Below the pieces are notes generated by a model. The model was not told where the DNA came from and did not search any database. It saw only the letters and a program-made list of their open reading frames with translations. The translations under genes were made by a program, and so were the position numbers. Of a DNA stretch of 64,000 nt, positions 16,833 through 27,103 are shown one piece after another. The stretch's first letter is position 1. Every line of letters starts with the position of its first letter. Source of the DNA: Reinekea thalattae (lineage in GTDB: Bacteria > Pseudomonadota > Gammaproteobacteria > Pseudomonadales > Natronospirillaceae); assembly GCF_008041945.1 (NCBI RefSeq), contig NZ_VKAD01000001.1, positions 62,001-126,000 of the forward strand, written 5' to 3'.

Positions 16833-18440
16833 TTAGGATTCAGCTTTTTTAGGCGACAGTACGGTGATTTCAACGCGATCACTGGTCACCGGATGGCTGC
16901 GGGTATAGTGCAAACCTCGGCTTTCTTTGCGTGCCATCGCAGACTCAATGATCAGTTCGGCGACTGCCACCAGATTGCGCAGCTCCAGTAAGTCGGCGGT
17001 GATTTTAAAGTTGGAATAGTACTCGCTGATTTCTTGCTTAAGCAGCTGCACGCGACGTTTGGCGCGCTCTAGGCGTTTGTCGGTACGCACAATGCCGACG
17101 TAGTCCCACATAAAGCGGCGCAGCTCATCCCAGTTATGGGTAATGACCACCTTTTCGTCCGAATCTGAAACACGCGACTCATCCCACAGCGGCAGTTTAT
17201 CTGGCGCATATTGAGGTTCATCACTTTGAGTGATGTGTCGAGCCACGGCTTGGGCGTAAACAATGCACTCTAATAATGAATTAGAGGCGAGGCGATTAGC
17301 GCCGTGTAAGCCGGTATAAGTGCATTCGCCTGCAGCGTACAGTCCGGCAATGTCGGTAGCGCCGTTTTCATCGATGCGTAAACCGCCGCAGGTGTAATGA
17401 GCTGCCGGAACAATCGGAATCGGCTCTTTGGTGATGTCGTAACCGTAACTTAGGCAGCGCTGATAAATGGTTGGGAAGTGTTCTTTGATAAATTCCGGTG
17501 ACTTATGAGAGATATCTAAAAATAGATTATCGGCACCGAGGCGCTTCATTTCGTGGTCGATGGCGCGAGCAACAATATCGCGTGGCGCTAATTCAGCGCG
17601 CTCATCAAACTTGTGCATAAAGCGTTCGCCGTTTGGTAATTTCAGCAGGCCGCCTTCGCCGCGCAATGCTTCAGAAATCAAAAAGGATTTGGCCTTTGGG
17701 TGGAACAGGCAGGTCGGGTGAAATTGGTTGAATTCCATATTCACCACACGACAGCCTGCACGCCAAGCCATAGCAATACCATCACCGGTCGCGCCATCTG
17801 GGTTGGAGGTAAATAGGTAAGCTTTGCTGGCGCCGCCAGTGGCGAGCATGGTGAATTTACTGCCAATCGTTACAGCTTCGTCGCTCTTGCTGTTCAGCAC
17901 ATAAGCACCAACACAACGATTCGGTTGGGCATCGCCTTCCAGTTTTTCGGTGGTAATGAGGTCAATAGCAATGTGGTTTTCTAGCAGCTGGATGTTCGGC
18001 GCTTGGCGAACTTTTTCGATCAAGGTGTTAGAAATAGCAAGCCCGGTGGCATCGGCAGCATGAATAATACGTCGCTGGCTGTGGCCACCTTCTCGAGTGA
18101 GGTGGAACTCAATGCCTGAGCCGTCGGCACGAGTAAAGGGTACGCCTTGGTCAATAAGCCAATGTAGCGCATCGGTCGAGCGTTCAATGGTGTAGCGCAC
18201 AGCTTTTGGGTCACACAGGCCTGCACCCGCGGTAAGGGTATCTTGGACATGCTGATCGACCGAGTCGACTTCGTCTAACACGCCAGCGACACCGCCTTGT
18301 GCCCAAGCGGTCGAGCCGCCGCCTAATTCACCCTTGCACAAAACTAAAACATGCATTGTTTTGGGTAAACTCAGAGCAGCGGTTAAACCGGCTGCGCCTG
18401 TGCCAATAATCAAAACATCGGTTGAAAGGCGAACGGACAT
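16833..18440 (-). CDS. nadB: NadB, L-aspartate oxidase
   Basis: NadB oxidises L-aspartate to iminoaspartate, the first step of NAD synthesis, using FAD. The 535 residues start with the dinucleotide-binding motif [15 protein letters not shown]. They carry [35 protein letters not shown], the HYTCGGL segment and [26 protein letters not shown], all typical of the succinate-dehydrogenase/aspartate-oxidase flavoprotein family. The ATG at 18438-18440 gives MSVRLSTDV and has AAGGG about 8 bases upstream; a TTG ten codons earlier is less likely. The gene is divergent from rpoE, as in Pseudomonas. Confidence 0.96.
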   Translation of the reverse strand: MSVRLSTDVLIIGTGAAGLTAALSLPKTMHVLVLCKGELGGGSTAWAQGGVAGVLDEVDSVDQHVQDTLTAGAGLCDPKAVRYTIERSTDALHWLIDQGVPFTRADGSGIEFHLTREGGHSQRRIIHAADATGLAISNTLIEKVRQAPNIQLLENHIAIDLITTEKLEGDAQPNRCVGAYVLNSKSDEAVTIGSKFTMLATGGASKAYLFTSNPDGATGDGIAMAWRAGCRVVNMEFNQFHPTCLFHPKAKSFLISEALRGEGGLLKLPNGERFMHKFDERAELAPRDIVARAIDHEMKRLGADNLFLDISHKSPEFIKEHFPTIYQRCLSYGYDITKEPIPIVPAAHYTCGGLRIDENGATDIAGLYAAGECTYTGLHGANRLASNSLLECIVYAQAVARHITQSDEPQYAPDKLPLWDESRVSDSDEKVVITHNWDELRRFMWDYVGIVRTDKRLERAKRRVQLLKQEISEYYSNFKITADLLELRNLVAVAELIIESAMARKESRGLHYTRSHPVTSDRVEITVLSPKKAES

Positions 18441-18741
18441 AGAAAACCCTTTTGGTCGAGATTGAATCAAAAAATACAGTTAAGCCAATATGGTAACTGC
18501 TAATGCTCGTTGACTCGAGTGAAACCTGATTCCCAAACCACTAACCAACGCTGAAGAGCAACGCAGGTCAATTAAGGTTTACCGGTTTTTATATTTGCGG
18601 TTTTTTAGCTTACTTGATTGGTTTTCTGTTATCGCGTCGTTTTTGCTTAGGTGTTTTGCTGGTTCTAACCATGTCAGAAGATGAGTCTGGCGATAGAATC
18701 CGTATAATGGTGGGATAAATCGGCTATTTCGGTGAGTTTAG

Positions 18742-18769
18742 GGAACTTTTATCGACATCTTTAATCTGA
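18742..18769 (+). promoter_or_regulatory. Sigma-E-type promoter of rpoE
   Basis: GGAACTT and TCTGA are separated by exactly 16 bases (GAACTT at 18743-18748, TCTGA at 18765-18769), matching the RpoE/AlgU consensus. It lies about 57 bases before the rpoE start and implies autoregulation, as known for rpoE and algU. The rest of the 355-base gap from nadB shows nothing else clear, apart from the strong ribosome site AGGAGG before rpoE. Confidence 0.88.
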
Positions 18770-18825
18770 GCTAGTAACAAATCTAGTCGATTAGAATTTA
18801 ACGACCATAAGGCTTAGGAGGGTTT

Positions 18826-19437
18826 ATGGAACGAACAGCGGATGCCGACCTGCTCTTGGTGCAGCGTGCCCAAGGCGGCGATTCACGAGCGTTTGACCTA
18901 TTGGTGCTGAAGTATCAGCACAAGGTGGCTTCGGTCGTGGCAAAGTATGTCAGCGAGCAAGATATTATTGAAGATCTGGTGCAGGATTCGTTCATTAAAG
19001 CCTACCGAGCCATTGGCGGTTTTCGCGGTGATGCTGGTTTTTTTACCTGGATGTATCGCATTGCGACTAATACGGCCAAAAATCATTTGGAGTCGATGGG
19101 TCGTAAGCCGAGTTATCGCGGTAAAGACATCGATGAGGTGGTGAAGATCGATACGCCTGAGCATTTGCGCGATTACGATACGCCCGACAACTTGCTTGCA
19201 AAAAATCAGCTGGATCGTCAATTGCAAAAAACCATTGCCGACTTGCCGGATGACTTGCGTGTTGCCATTACTTTGCGTGAGTTTGAAGATCGCAGTTACC
19301 AAGAAATTTCCGACATTATGGATACGCCGATTGGTACGGTGCGGTCGCGAATCTTCCGAGCCAGAGAAGTTATCGAAACAGAATTAAAACATTTATTAAC
19401 AGATTCTGATCGCACAGAATCATCACATGCGATTTGA
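18826..19437 (+). CDS. rpoE: RNA polymerase sigma-E factor (RpoE/AlgU)
   Basis: This ECF sigma factor for envelope stress (alginate control in Pseudomonas) is 203 residues. Region 2 includes DLVQDSFIKAYRAIGGFRGDAGFFTWMYRIATNTAKN (about 50-86). Region 4 includes LPDDLRVAITLREFEDRSYQEISDIMDTPIGTVRSRIFRAR (about 140-180). The ATG follows AGGAGG by 5 bases. It is held inactive by RseA, encoded next, and released by proteolysis. A sigma-E promoter precedes the gene. Confidence 0.97.
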   Translation: MERTADADLLLVQRAQGGDSRAFDLLVLKYQHKVASVVAKYVSEQDIIEDLVQDSFIKAYRAIGGFRGDAGFFTWMYRIATNTAKNHLESMGRKPSYRGKDIDEVVKIDTPEHLRDYDTPDNLLAKNQLDRQLQKTIADLPDDLRVAITLREFEDRSYQEISDIMDTPIGTVRSRIFRAREVIETELKHLLTDSDRTESSHAI

Positions 19438-19444
19438 GGTGCTT

Positions 19445-19954
19445 ATGAATATGAAAGCAAATGAATCTTTTTCTGCGTTTCTCGATGGAGAAGCCAGTGA
19501 ATTAGACATTCAACGAATGTTAAACGAGTTGGATGAACACCCAGAAAAACTGCAGCAGTGGCATGAGTTATCTAAAACCCAAGCCGTAGCACAGGGCGAG
19601 ACGTTGGTTGATGCGGCATTAGCCTTGAGTGATGTCGAGCAGCCTAACGAAACAGTCACAGAAACTGCTAAGCCATGGTCGCAGCGTTTATTCCAAGGCG
19701 CGGTTGCCGCTGCGGTTGCTAGCGTTGTTGTGGCGGCTTTTGGTGTCATGCAAACACAGCAGACAACAGAGTTACCGTTAGTGCAAATAGACGCACCGGT
19801 TGATACCAACTCGACTCAGTTGGCAGAACAGACTTTAGAAGCACAGCAACGATTGGAGCTTTATTTACGTGAACATGCCGAGCAGGCGTCCTTTACGACA
19901 GGTCATGTGATTGTGCCATCGCAGATGAATTGGCAGGAGACTGACGCAGAATGA
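19445..19954 (+). CDS. rseA: RseA/MucA anti-sigma-E factor
   Basis: A single-pass inner-membrane anti-sigma factor. The N-terminal domain (SFSAFLDGEASELDIQRML, about 8-26) clamps RpoE. A hydrophobic segment (GAVAAAVASVVVAAFGVM) crosses the membrane, and the periplasmic tail would bind RseB and be cut by the site-1 protease. The length is about 169 residues. The ATG at 19445 is preferred because GAGGTG lies just before it. An ATG at 19427 sits inside the end of rpoE without a ribosome site. The stop overlaps the rseB start as ATGA. Confidence 0.93.
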   Translation: MNMKANESFSAFLDGEASELDIQRMLNELDEHPEKLQQWHELSKTQAVAQGETLVDAALALSDVEQPNETVTETAKPWSQRLFQGAVAAAVASVVVAAFGVMQTQQTTELPLVQIDAPVDTNSTQLAEQTLEAQQRLELYLREHAEQASFTTGHVIVPSQMNWQETDAE

Positions 19955-20919
19955 GCTTAGCGATGTGCCGAGCGGCCTGCGTTAGTGTAGCGTTAAGTCT
20001 GCTTGCATCATGGGCTGGCGCTATGCAGTGGCAATGGCTGGAGCAGATGCGACAGGCGGTGCAGTTTACCGATTACCGCGGTGAGTTTGTGCATCGTCGC
20101 GGTGATGAATTGAGCGCCTACAGTGTTGTGCATCGTTATAAAGATGGCTCGATGACTGAGCTATTGCAGCAGCTCGATGGCGACATGATAGAAGTGCTAC
20201 GTACAGGTGACGAGCTGATTTGCTACTACCCAGAAGGCAGTAGCTCAGCTGTCAGTCATGCCATACCGGCAGCGCCGTTTTCAAAGGTTGCCAAGCTCGA
20301 TGTTGAACGGATTAGTGGTAATTACAGCGCTTCGGTACAAAACGAAGAGCGAGTGGCGGGCTACATTACGCGAGTGGTTGTGTTAACCGGCGATGACTGG
20401 CGCTTTAGCCATAAGCTTTGGTTAGAACAAAAAACCGGTCTGTTGTTGCAGTCAGAAATGATCGACCAAAAGGGTCAGGTCGTTGAACAATTTCGCTTTA
20501 CTCGCATAGAAATCGATGTCGATATTGCAGATCAAGAGCTGCGTTCTACCTTAGCGTTAGTTTCAGATCGTCAACAGGTGATATCGCTCAATAAAAAACC
20601 AAAGGGTGATACCGATAACGACTTTAGTTCTACCCTGTCTTGGCTGCCAGAAGGCTTTGAGCTAGCACGTGCTCATGCTGGTATGCAGGCAGAAAAATGG
20701 ACTGAAATGCGTAATTATTCGGATGGCTTTACCAGCTTCTCCGTGTTTGTCGAAAAGGGCGTAGCGATGAAGGGTGAAAGTGCGATCGCTAAAATGGGCG
20801 CAACCACTGCCGTCATGCTGGATAAAGCTGGCTATGCCATTACCGTGTTAGGAGAAGTCCCGGAAGCCACGGCTCGGCAAGTTGCCAGTAACATACACAT
20901 CGAGGCTTGGGATCTATAA
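19951..20919 (+). CDS. rseB: RseB/MucB periplasmic regulator of sigma E
   Basis: RseB binds the periplasmic tail of RseA and shields it from cleavage until mislocalised lipopolysaccharide or lipoprotein is sensed. The 322 residues begin with a signal peptide (about 1-24, ending SWAGA). The MucB/RseB domain includes FTDYRGEFVHRRGDEL, then YYPEGSSS, and a C-terminal smaller domain LPEGFELA...FSVFVEKG. The start overlaps the rseA stop, so translation is probably coupled. Confidence 0.95.
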   Translation: MSLAMCRAACVSVALSLLASWAGAMQWQWLEQMRQAVQFTDYRGEFVHRRGDELSAYSVVHRYKDGSMTELLQQLDGDMIEVLRTGDELICYYPEGSSSAVSHAIPAAPFSKVAKLDVERISGNYSASVQNEERVAGYITRVVVLTGDDWRFSHKLWLEQKTGLLLQSEMIDQKGQVVEQFRFTRIEIDVDIADQELRSTLALVSDRQQVISLNKKPKGDTDNDFSSTLSWLPEGFELARAHAGMQAEKWTEMRNYSDGFTSFSVFVEKGVAMKGESAIAKMGATTAVMLDKAGYAITVLGEVPEATARQVASNIHIEAWDL

Positions 20920-20930
20920 ACCAAACCACA

Positions 20931-20982
20931 ATAGGGCTGTTGCGCGGTGATAATTTGTTGAAACTGTAACAACAGCCCCTAT
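20931..20982 (+). other. Intercistronic hairpin between rseB and rseC
   Basis: ATAGGGCTGTTG (20931-20942) pairs with CAACAGCCCCTAT (20970-20982), giving 12 base pairs with one bulged C and a 27-base loop. No T-run follows. It may attenuate or stabilise the message between rseB and rseC, which lie 188 bases apart, unlike the tight spacing of the upstream genes. Confidence 0.5.
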
Positions 20983-21107
20983 CATTAGCAGTTGAATTAT
21001 ACGGTGAGTCGTAGATCTAACTGCTCTCATTAGTCTTTTATAGGGCTAACAAAGTAATTTCTACATTAGACCGTAAGTCATTTCTAATTCATTGAGTCTC
21101 AATAGTT

Positions 21108-21587
21108 ATGATCAAAGAACAAGGCACCGTCGTCTCGGTTGAAGCAGATAATTTTATTGTCGCAGTAGTGCGTACTTCTGCCTGTAAAAGCTGCCAAGCG
21201 CGCCAGGGTTGTGGTCAGGCGGTATTGTCTGAATGGGGCGATGCCCAGACACAGCAAGCTAAAAATCACTTCAAGGTTCCTACCAAGGGTTTCAGTGCCA
21301 TGGTTGGCGATGTTGTTGAGCTAGAAATGCACCCAGATACGGTCAGCCGAGTTGCGTTATTGGTGTATCTGTTGCCATTGTTATTTGGTTTGTTTGGCTT
21401 GGTGATGGGCTATTTATTTGGTCAACACGAACTGCTGCAATTGCTGTTTTTTGTCTCTGCGATGGGCTTAGGTTATGTCTTTTTATCTCGGCTAACGTTA
21501 ACAAACAGTCATCAGCTTGTACCGCAAATTATACGAACGTACCCCGCCAGTAAAGGCGTTGATGTCATCGAGTCAACATCTCTGTAA
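21108..21587 (+). CDS. rseC: RseC/MucC family inner-membrane protein
   Basis: 159 residues: a cytoplasmic N-terminal domain with cysteines C26, C29 and C35 (SACKSCQARQGCGQ), then two membrane helices (about 82-104 and 110-128). This is the RseC/MucC plan. E. coli RseC affects SoxR reduction and modulates sigma E. The extra spacing and hairpin before it suggest separate control. Confidence 0.93.
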   Translation: MIKEQGTVVSVEADNFIVAVVRTSACKSCQARQGCGQAVLSEWGDAQTQQAKNHFKVPTKGFSAMVGDVVELEMHPDTVSRVALLVYLLPLLFGLFGLVMGYLFGQHELLQLLFFVSAMGLGYVFLSRLTLTNSHQLVPQIIRTYPASKGVDVIESTSL

Positions 21588-21681
21588 TCCTTGTAAAACC
21601 GTCGTAAATGGCGAGCTTCTGGGCGAAATGCGCCGTAGTCTGTAGCCGTGAAATGCTCATTGCGTTGGAGAGAAGAGTCGG

Positions 21682-23058
21682 ATGAGAAAGTATTTTTTAT
21701 TATCTTGGGCGATTTGTTTGGCTTTTGTAACCACTACGGTCGCCAATGCGGCAAGTATTAGCTTGCCTGATTTTACCGAGTTAGTTGAGGACAACTCGGG
21801 TTCGGTGGTTAAAATTGTCACCGAATCTAAAGCCAGTTCGGTCAGTTCAGCAGAGTCTGAACAGCTACCTGAATTGTTCCGTTATTTTTTTGGCGACGAA
21901 TTGCCTGAAGATTTCGAGTTTCGCAGCCCTCAACCCAGTCAAGGCTTAGGCTCTGGCTTTATTATTTCTTCAGATGGTTATGTTTTGACCAACAATCATG
22001 TGGTTAACGGTGCCGACAGCGTTTCGGTGCGAATGACCAATGGTGATGTCTACGACGCCGAGATTATTGGTACCGACCCAGGCTCCGATATCGCTGTACT
22101 CAAAGTCGATGCTAAGGGTTTGCCGGTTGTTTCGTTTGGCGACAGTGACGCGCTGAAAGTTGGTGAGTGGGTGCTAGCTATTGGCTCACCCTTTGATTTT
22201 GAATACAGCGTCACCGCAGGCATTGTTAGTGCTAAAGGTCGAGCATTAGGCGGTTCGGATCGTTATGTGCCCTTTATCCAAACCGATGTAGCTATTAACC
22301 CAGGTAACTCTGGTGGCCCTCTGTTTAATATGGATGGCGAAGTCGTTGGTATTAACTCGCAAATCTATACTCGCTCGGGCGGCTTTATGGGCGTCTCCTT
22401 TGCCATTCCGATTAACATCGCTATGAAGGTCGCCAAGCAACTGCAAGAAACCGGTACGGTACAGCGCGGCTGGTTAGGTGTTGAGATGTATCCTCCGTTT
22501 AACCAAGATCCTGCACTGGCCCGTTCATTGGGCTTAGAGCGAGCCGAAGGCGCTTTGGTTGCACGGGTGTTCCCAAACAGCCCTGCGGCGGATGCAGGTT
22601 TGCAAGCGGATGATGTCATTATCGCCATCGATGGTCATAAGGTTCGTCGCTATGCGGATGTGCCACCGTTGATTGGCGCTTTCAGTCCGGGTGATAAAAC
22701 CGCTGTTACGGTGATTCGTGACGGTAAAGAGCGAAAACTGACGGTTGAGATTGGCGCACTAGAAGAGACTCAGGTCGCGCAAGTGCAGGCACCACAGAAT
22801 CAGTCTGATAATCCGTTTAACATCGTTGTTACCGATATCGACAACGACAATGGTGTTCGAGTTGAAGAAGTCTTTTCAGGTCCAGCGCAGCGTGCCGGCA
22901 TGCGTAAGGGCGACATCATTACCATGTTGCGTAATCGCTTTATTGCCAGCAAGGCCGATTTCGACAAGATTGTCTCCAATCTACCCGAGAATGGCGCGGT
23001 TGCGGTAAGAATACTGCGAGGTAATAACATCGTTTATTTAGCGATACCTACCCACTAA
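21682..23058 (+). CDS. mucD: MucD/DegQ-type periplasmic serine protease
   Basis: An HtrA-family protease/chaperone that degrades misfolded periplasmic proteins. The 458 residues carry a signal peptide (about 1-23, ending ANA) and a trypsin-like domain with the triad H106 (TNNHVV), D136 (GSDIAVL) and S210 (GNSGGPL). Two PDZ domains follow (about 260-350 and 370-455). It follows rseC by about 95 bases, as mucD follows mucC in Pseudomonas. The linker between LPDF and the catalytic domain is rich in Ser and Glu. Confidence 0.95.
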   Translation: MRKYFLLSWAICLAFVTTTVANAASISLPDFTELVEDNSGSVVKIVTESKASSVSSAESEQLPELFRYFFGDELPEDFEFRSPQPSQGLGSGFIISSDGYVLTNNHVVNGADSVSVRMTNGDVYDAEIIGTDPGSDIAVLKVDAKGLPVVSFGDSDALKVGEWVLAIGSPFDFEYSVTAGIVSAKGRALGGSDRYVPFIQTDVAINPGNSGGPLFNMDGEVVGINSQIYTRSGGFMGVSFAIPINIAMKVAKQLQETGTVQRGWLGVEMYPPFNQDPALARSLGLERAEGALVARVFPNSPAADAGLQADDVIIAIDGHKVRRYADVPPLIGAFSPGDKTAVTVIRDGKERKLTVEIGALEETQVAQVQAPQNQSDNPFNIVVTDIDNDNGVRVEEVFSGPAQRAGMRKGDIITMLRNRFIASKADFDKIVSNLPENGAVAVRILRGNNIVYLAIPTH

Positions 23059-23105
23059 AAGACTCGGCTGTAAGCGTGCTATAACGCTGCTTCAGCCTTC
23101 GATTT

Positions 23106-23129
23106 AAAGGAGCCGAAAGGCTCCTTTTT
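23106..23129 (+). terminator. Intrinsic terminator after mucD
   Basis: AAAGGAGCC-gaaa-GGCTCCTTT is a perfect 9-bp stem with a GAAA tetraloop running into T residues. It ends the rpoE-to-mucD group before lepA. Confidence 0.88.
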
Positions 23130-23240
23130 AATATTCTGTTGATGTCTAGCTTAGCAGCGAGAGTTAGACAGCAATACCGTAGAGTTAGGGCGCGTTTTGG
23201 TTTAAACTCGCGTCCCCTTTTTAGTAAGTGATGACTTTTT

Positions 23241-25043
23241 GTGAGCAGCGATCTATCTCATATCCGTAATTTCTCAATTATTGCCCATATCGATCATGGT
23301 AAATCCACGCTAGCCGATCGGTTTATTCAATATTGTGGTGGTCTAGAAGACCGCGAAATGGAAGCCCAAGTATTGGATTCCATGGATATTGAGCGTGAGC
23401 GCGGCATTACTATTAAAGCGCAGAGTGTCACCCTGAATTATAAGGCCGACGACGGCAATACTTATCAGCTGAACTTCATTGATACGCCCGGACACGTAGA
23501 CTTCTCGTACGAGGTTTCCCGTTCACTTTCGGCATGTGAAGGTGCCTTATTGGTGGTTGATGCGGCGCAAGGTGTCGAGGCTCAATCGGTAGCAAACTGC
23601 TATACCGCGATCGAGCAAGGGCTCGAAGTGGTACCTATTCTAAACAAGATGGACTTGCCGCAAGCCGAACCAGAGCGCGTTGCCGCCGAAATTGAAGAGA
23701 TTATCGGCATTGAAGCGCAAGATGCTGTGCGCGCCTCTGCCAAAAGCGGCATCGGTATTCGCGAGACACTGGAAGAAATTGTTAAGGCCGTGCCAGCTCC
23801 TGAAGGAGACGTTAATGGCGATCTACAGGCGCTGATTATTGATTCTTGGTTCGATAACTATTTAGGCATTGTTTCGTTGGTTCGTGTAAAGCACGGTACG
23901 CTGAAAAAAGGCGATAAAATTACCGTCTTGAGTACCAAGCGTTCACATGTTGTTGACCGCGTCGGTATTTTCACGCCAAAAATGACCGATACTGGTGTGT
24001 TAAAAGCCGGTGAAGTGGGCTTTATTTGCGCCTCTATTAAAGAAATTACCGGAGCGCCGGTGGGCGATACCATTACTCTAACCAGCACGCCAGATGTACC
24101 GCAGCTGCCTGGTTTCCAAAAGGTAAAACCGCAGGTTTATGCCGGTCTATTCCCGGTCAGTTCTGATGATTACGAAGCATTCCGTGAAGCCTTAGAAAAG
24201 CTATCACTGAACGATGCTTCTTTGTTTTTTGAACCGGAAAGCTCCGATGCTTTGGGTTTTGGTTTCCGTTGTGGCTTCCTCGGTATGCTACACATGGAAA
24301 TTATCCAAGAGCGGCTTGAGCGTGAGTACGATCTTGATCTCATTACGACAGCGCCGACAGTGGTTTATGAAATTGTTAAAACCGATGGTGAAACGGTTTA
24401 CGTTGATAACCCATCGAAGTTACCAGCGGTCAATAACATAGAAGAGTTCCGTGAGCCGATTGTTAAAGCCAATATCTTGGTGCCACAGGAATATGTCGGT
24501 AACGTAATTACCCTCTGTGTTGAAAAACGCGGCATTCAAAAAGATATGCAGTATTTAGGTGGTCAGGTTTCACTCAGCTATGACTTGCCGATGGCAGAGG
24601 TTGTGATGGACTTTTTTGATCGGCTCAAGTCGGTCAGCCGCGGCTTTGCGTCGTTGGATTTTGCCTTTGACCATTTTGAAGCTGCCAAGCTGACTCGTTT
24701 AGACGTTTTAGTTAATGGCGATCGAGTTGATGCCTTGGCGGTTATTATGCACAGTGACGCAATTCAGCGTCGTGGTCGTTCCTTGTGCGATAAGATGAAA
24801 GAGCTAATTCCGCGTCAGATGTTTGATGTTGCCATTCAGGCGGCAGTGGGTAACAACGTTGTGGCTCGTACAACAGTAAAAGCGCTGCGTAAAAACGTGA
24901 CTGCGAAGTGTTATGGCGGTGACGTATCGCGTAAGAAGAAACTGTTGCAGAAACAGAAAGAGGGTAAAAAGCGGATGAAGCAAGTAGGCTCCGTTTCGAT
25001 ACCTCAAGAAGCATTTTTAGCGGTACTGAAGGTTGATAGCTAA
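23241..25043 (+). CDS. lepA: LepA, translation elongation factor 4
   Basis: A ribosome-associated GTPase. The 600 residues show the G1 motif [18 protein letters not shown] (G3) and NKMDLP (G4), then the LepA-specific C-terminal part with [10 protein letters not shown] and the basic end [20 protein letters not shown]. The gene starts at GTG 23241. A strong hairpin follows the stop, before lepB. Confidence 0.98.
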   Translation: MSSDLSHIRNFSIIAHIDHGKSTLADRFIQYCGGLEDREMEAQVLDSMDIERERGITIKAQSVTLNYKADDGNTYQLNFIDTPGHVDFSYEVSRSLSACEGALLVVDAAQGVEAQSVANCYTAIEQGLEVVPILNKMDLPQAEPERVAAEIEEIIGIEAQDAVRASAKSGIGIRETLEEIVKAVPAPEGDVNGDLQALIIDSWFDNYLGIVSLVRVKHGTLKKGDKITVLSTKRSHVVDRVGIFTPKMTDTGVLKAGEVGFICASIKEITGAPVGDTITLTSTPDVPQLPGFQKVKPQVYAGLFPVSSDDYEAFREALEKLSLNDASLFFEPESSDALGFGFRCGFLGMLHMEIIQERLEREYDLDLITTAPTVVYEIVKTDGETVYVDNPSKLPAVNNIEEFREPIVKANILVPQEYVGNVITLCVEKRGIQKDMQYLGGQVSLSYDLPMAEVVMDFFDRLKSVSRGFASLDFAFDHFEAAKLTRLDVLVNGDRVDALAVIMHSDAIQRRGRSLCDKMKELIPRQMFDVAIQAAVGNNVVARTTVKALRKNVTAKCYGGDVSRKKKLLQKQKEGKKRMKQVGSVSIPQEAFLAVLKVDS

Positions 25044-25051
25044 GTAAAGAT

Positions 25052-25077
25052 GCCGACAGCTAAGTTAAGCTGTCGGC
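25052..25077 (+). terminator. Hairpin between lepA and lepB
   Basis: GCCGACAGCT and AGCTGTCGGC form a perfect 10-bp stem with a 6-base loop, followed by AGCGGTTTT. The short T-run makes it a possible partial terminator; lepB continues on the same strand 50 bases later. Confidence 0.55.
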
Positions 25078-25127
25078 AGCGGTTTTGCGTTGCATGCTAG
25101 GCCGAAATTAATCATAAAGGAGCAACA

Positions 25128-26231
25128 ATGAGCTTGTTGGTGTTATCTATTGTCGTGTTGGCGCTTGCGATTGTGCTTTCCGTGTTGGTATTTGTCAGCT
25201 ATCGAAAACGCTTAAAGGCGATGGAGTCCGATAGCAAATTATCGCTGGAACAGATCAGCGATACCTTTCAATCTTCGCCGGTTGAACGCTTTTTAGGCTA
25301 TTTATTATCGGTGACGATTGGTTATTTAATTTTACAAACCATTCGCCAGGGTTTTGATTTCTCGTTACTGATGATCAGTGCAATTGGCTTTACTGGCGTG
25401 ATTTTTATAGTCGATTTATTGCTAACGCGTAAACATCGAGCCCGCTTGCTGAAAACAGCAGAAGGTCGTATTGATAACTTTAAAGAGAAAACCGATAAAA
25501 CCGCGTTGGAACCTGGCCTGATCGAGAATAGCCGAGCGTTTTTACCTATTTTGGTTGCGGTCTTTTTGTTGCGCAGTTTTTTGTTTGAACCGTTTCAAAT
25601 TCCGTCTGGTTCAATGAAACCTACATTGGAAATTCGCGACTTTATCTTGGTGAATCGTTTTGCTTATGGCGTGCGCATGCCGGTCACCAATGAGGTGATA
25701 TTTCCAGTGGCAGAACCTGAGCAGGGCGACGTGATTGTCTTTAAGCCACCGCATGAACCAGAAAAGAGCTTTATTAAACGTGTGGTCGCAGTGCCGGGTG
25801 ATCTTGTGCAATATGATTACGCACGTAAAATTTTGCGCGTTAATGGCGCTGTGGTGAATAAAGAATTCATGGGTAAAACTTCCGATGAGGTTGCTGACTA
25901 TAATTTGTATAAAGAAACCCTAAACGGCAGTGAACACCTTATTTATACCAATCAGGGGCCTGCGTTACGTAGCTCATACGAGTGGCTGCCGGCGGCAGGG
26001 GTTGTCGTACCGGAAGGTAAGTACTTTGTTATGGGTGATAACCGAGATAACAGCCAAGATGCACGTTATTGGGAAGGCATTCGTCGAGTTGTACAGAATG
26101 ACTTGGCTAATTCTGGCGATAACGCTTGGGGCTTTGTCGATGAAGATGCCATTCTAGGCAAGGCGTTTTTTATCTGGATGCATTGGCAGGGTTTTTATCC
26201 AAGTTTTGGACGCGCCGGCCTTATTGAATAG
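25128..26231 (+). CDS. lepB: LepB, signal peptidase I
   Basis: This enzyme removes signal peptides from exported proteins at the periplasmic face. The 367 residues include the catalytic S162 in PSGSMKPTL and K218 in FIKRVVAVPGD, followed by GDNRDNSQDARYW. There are four hydrophobic segments before the active site, rather than the two or so in E. coli: about 2-23, 56-72, 78-98 and 138-152. At 367 residues it is longer than the 324 of E. coli. It follows lepA as in most gammaproteobacteria. Confidence 0.96.
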   Translation: MSLLVLSIVVLALAIVLSVLVFVSYRKRLKAMESDSKLSLEQISDTFQSSPVERFLGYLLSVTIGYLILQTIRQGFDFSLLMISAIGFTGVIFIVDLLLTRKHRARLLKTAEGRIDNFKEKTDKTALEPGLIENSRAFLPILVAVFLLRSFLFEPFQIPSGSMKPTLEIRDFILVNRFAYGVRMPVTNEVIFPVAEPEQGDVIVFKPPHEPEKSFIKRVVAVPGDLVQYDYARKILRVNGAVVNKEFMGKTSDEVADYNLYKETLNGSEHLIYTNQGPALRSSYEWLPAAGVVVPEGKYFVMGDNRDNSQDARYWEGIRRVVQNDLANSGDNAWGFVDEDAILGKAFFIWMHWQGFYPSFGRAGLIE

Positions 26232-26424
26232 GTTGTCGTTGTAACAGCAGAGCTCGGCTAATTGAGCTTAGCTGCTGCTTAGTTTTGATATGAAATTTGT
26301 TGAAGCAAAGTTTGGCTGTGTGATGTTCGTAGTAATCGACTGTCGCACGGCCTTTTGTTTTAGTCGACGCTTACTTAATGATTAGGTTGGCGTTATTTTT
26401 TAATTAAACCAAACGAGTTTAGAT

Positions 26425-27102
26425 TTGAATTCTGATTATTTTCGTTTAGCAAAATCAATAGGCTATACCTTTTCTGACCAAGCCTTGCTCGAGCAGGCGT
26501 TATCGCATCGCAGCTACTCTCGTAAAAATAACGAGCGGTTAGAATTTTTGGGCGACGCTATTTTAAGTGTCACCATAGCCAAAGCATTATATGACCAGTT
26601 TCCTAAAGCGAAAGAAGGGCAGCTATCGCGTTTGCGTGCTCATCTAGTGAAGGGTGAAACCCTGGCTGAGTTAGGTCGTGAATTTAACTTAGGGGACTTT
26701 ATTAAGCTGGGCAGTGGAGAGCTGAAAAGTGGTGGTTTCCGCCGCGACAGTATTCTTGCCGATGCGGTTGAGGCCATTATCGGTGCTATTTCGTTAGATA
26801 CCGATTTACAAACCTCTCAGCAGGTTTTATTGGCTTGGTACACCGAGCGCTTGGCTGGCTTAAGCTTGAAAGAAAACATTAAAGATTCGAAAACAAAATT
26901 GCAGGAATATTTGCAAGCGCGTCGCATCGCACTGCCTGAATATCAGGTGGTAAAAATAGAAGGCGAAGCACACAAACAAGAGTTTACCGTTCATTGCTCA
27001 GTCGAGTCGATCGACGAGCCGGTGGTAGGCGTGGGTAGCAGTCGTCGTATTGCAGAACAAGAATCGGCTGCTGGCATGCTGAAAATATTAGGTGAAAAGT
27101 AA
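26425..27102 (+). CDS. rnc: RNase III
   Basis: A double-strand-specific ribonuclease for rRNA and mRNA processing. The 225 residues carry the nuclease motif [12 protein letters not shown] (about 36-47), [23 protein letters not shown], and a C-terminal dsRNA-binding domain (KLQEYLQ to the end). The only in-frame start candidate is the TTG at 26425; the frame is closed by a stop 24 bases upstream. era begins two bases after the stop. Confidence 0.96.
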   Translation: MNSDYFRLAKSIGYTFSDQALLEQALSHRSYSRKNNERLEFLGDAILSVTIAKALYDQFPKAKEGQLSRLRAHLVKGETLAELGREFNLGDFIKLGSGELKSGGFRRDSILADAVEAIIGAISLDTDLQTSQQVLLAWYTERLAGLSLKENIKDSKTKLQEYLQARRIALPEYQVVKIEGEAHKQEFTVHCSVESIDEPVVGVGSSRRIAEQESAAGMLKILGEK

Positions 27103-27103
27103 C

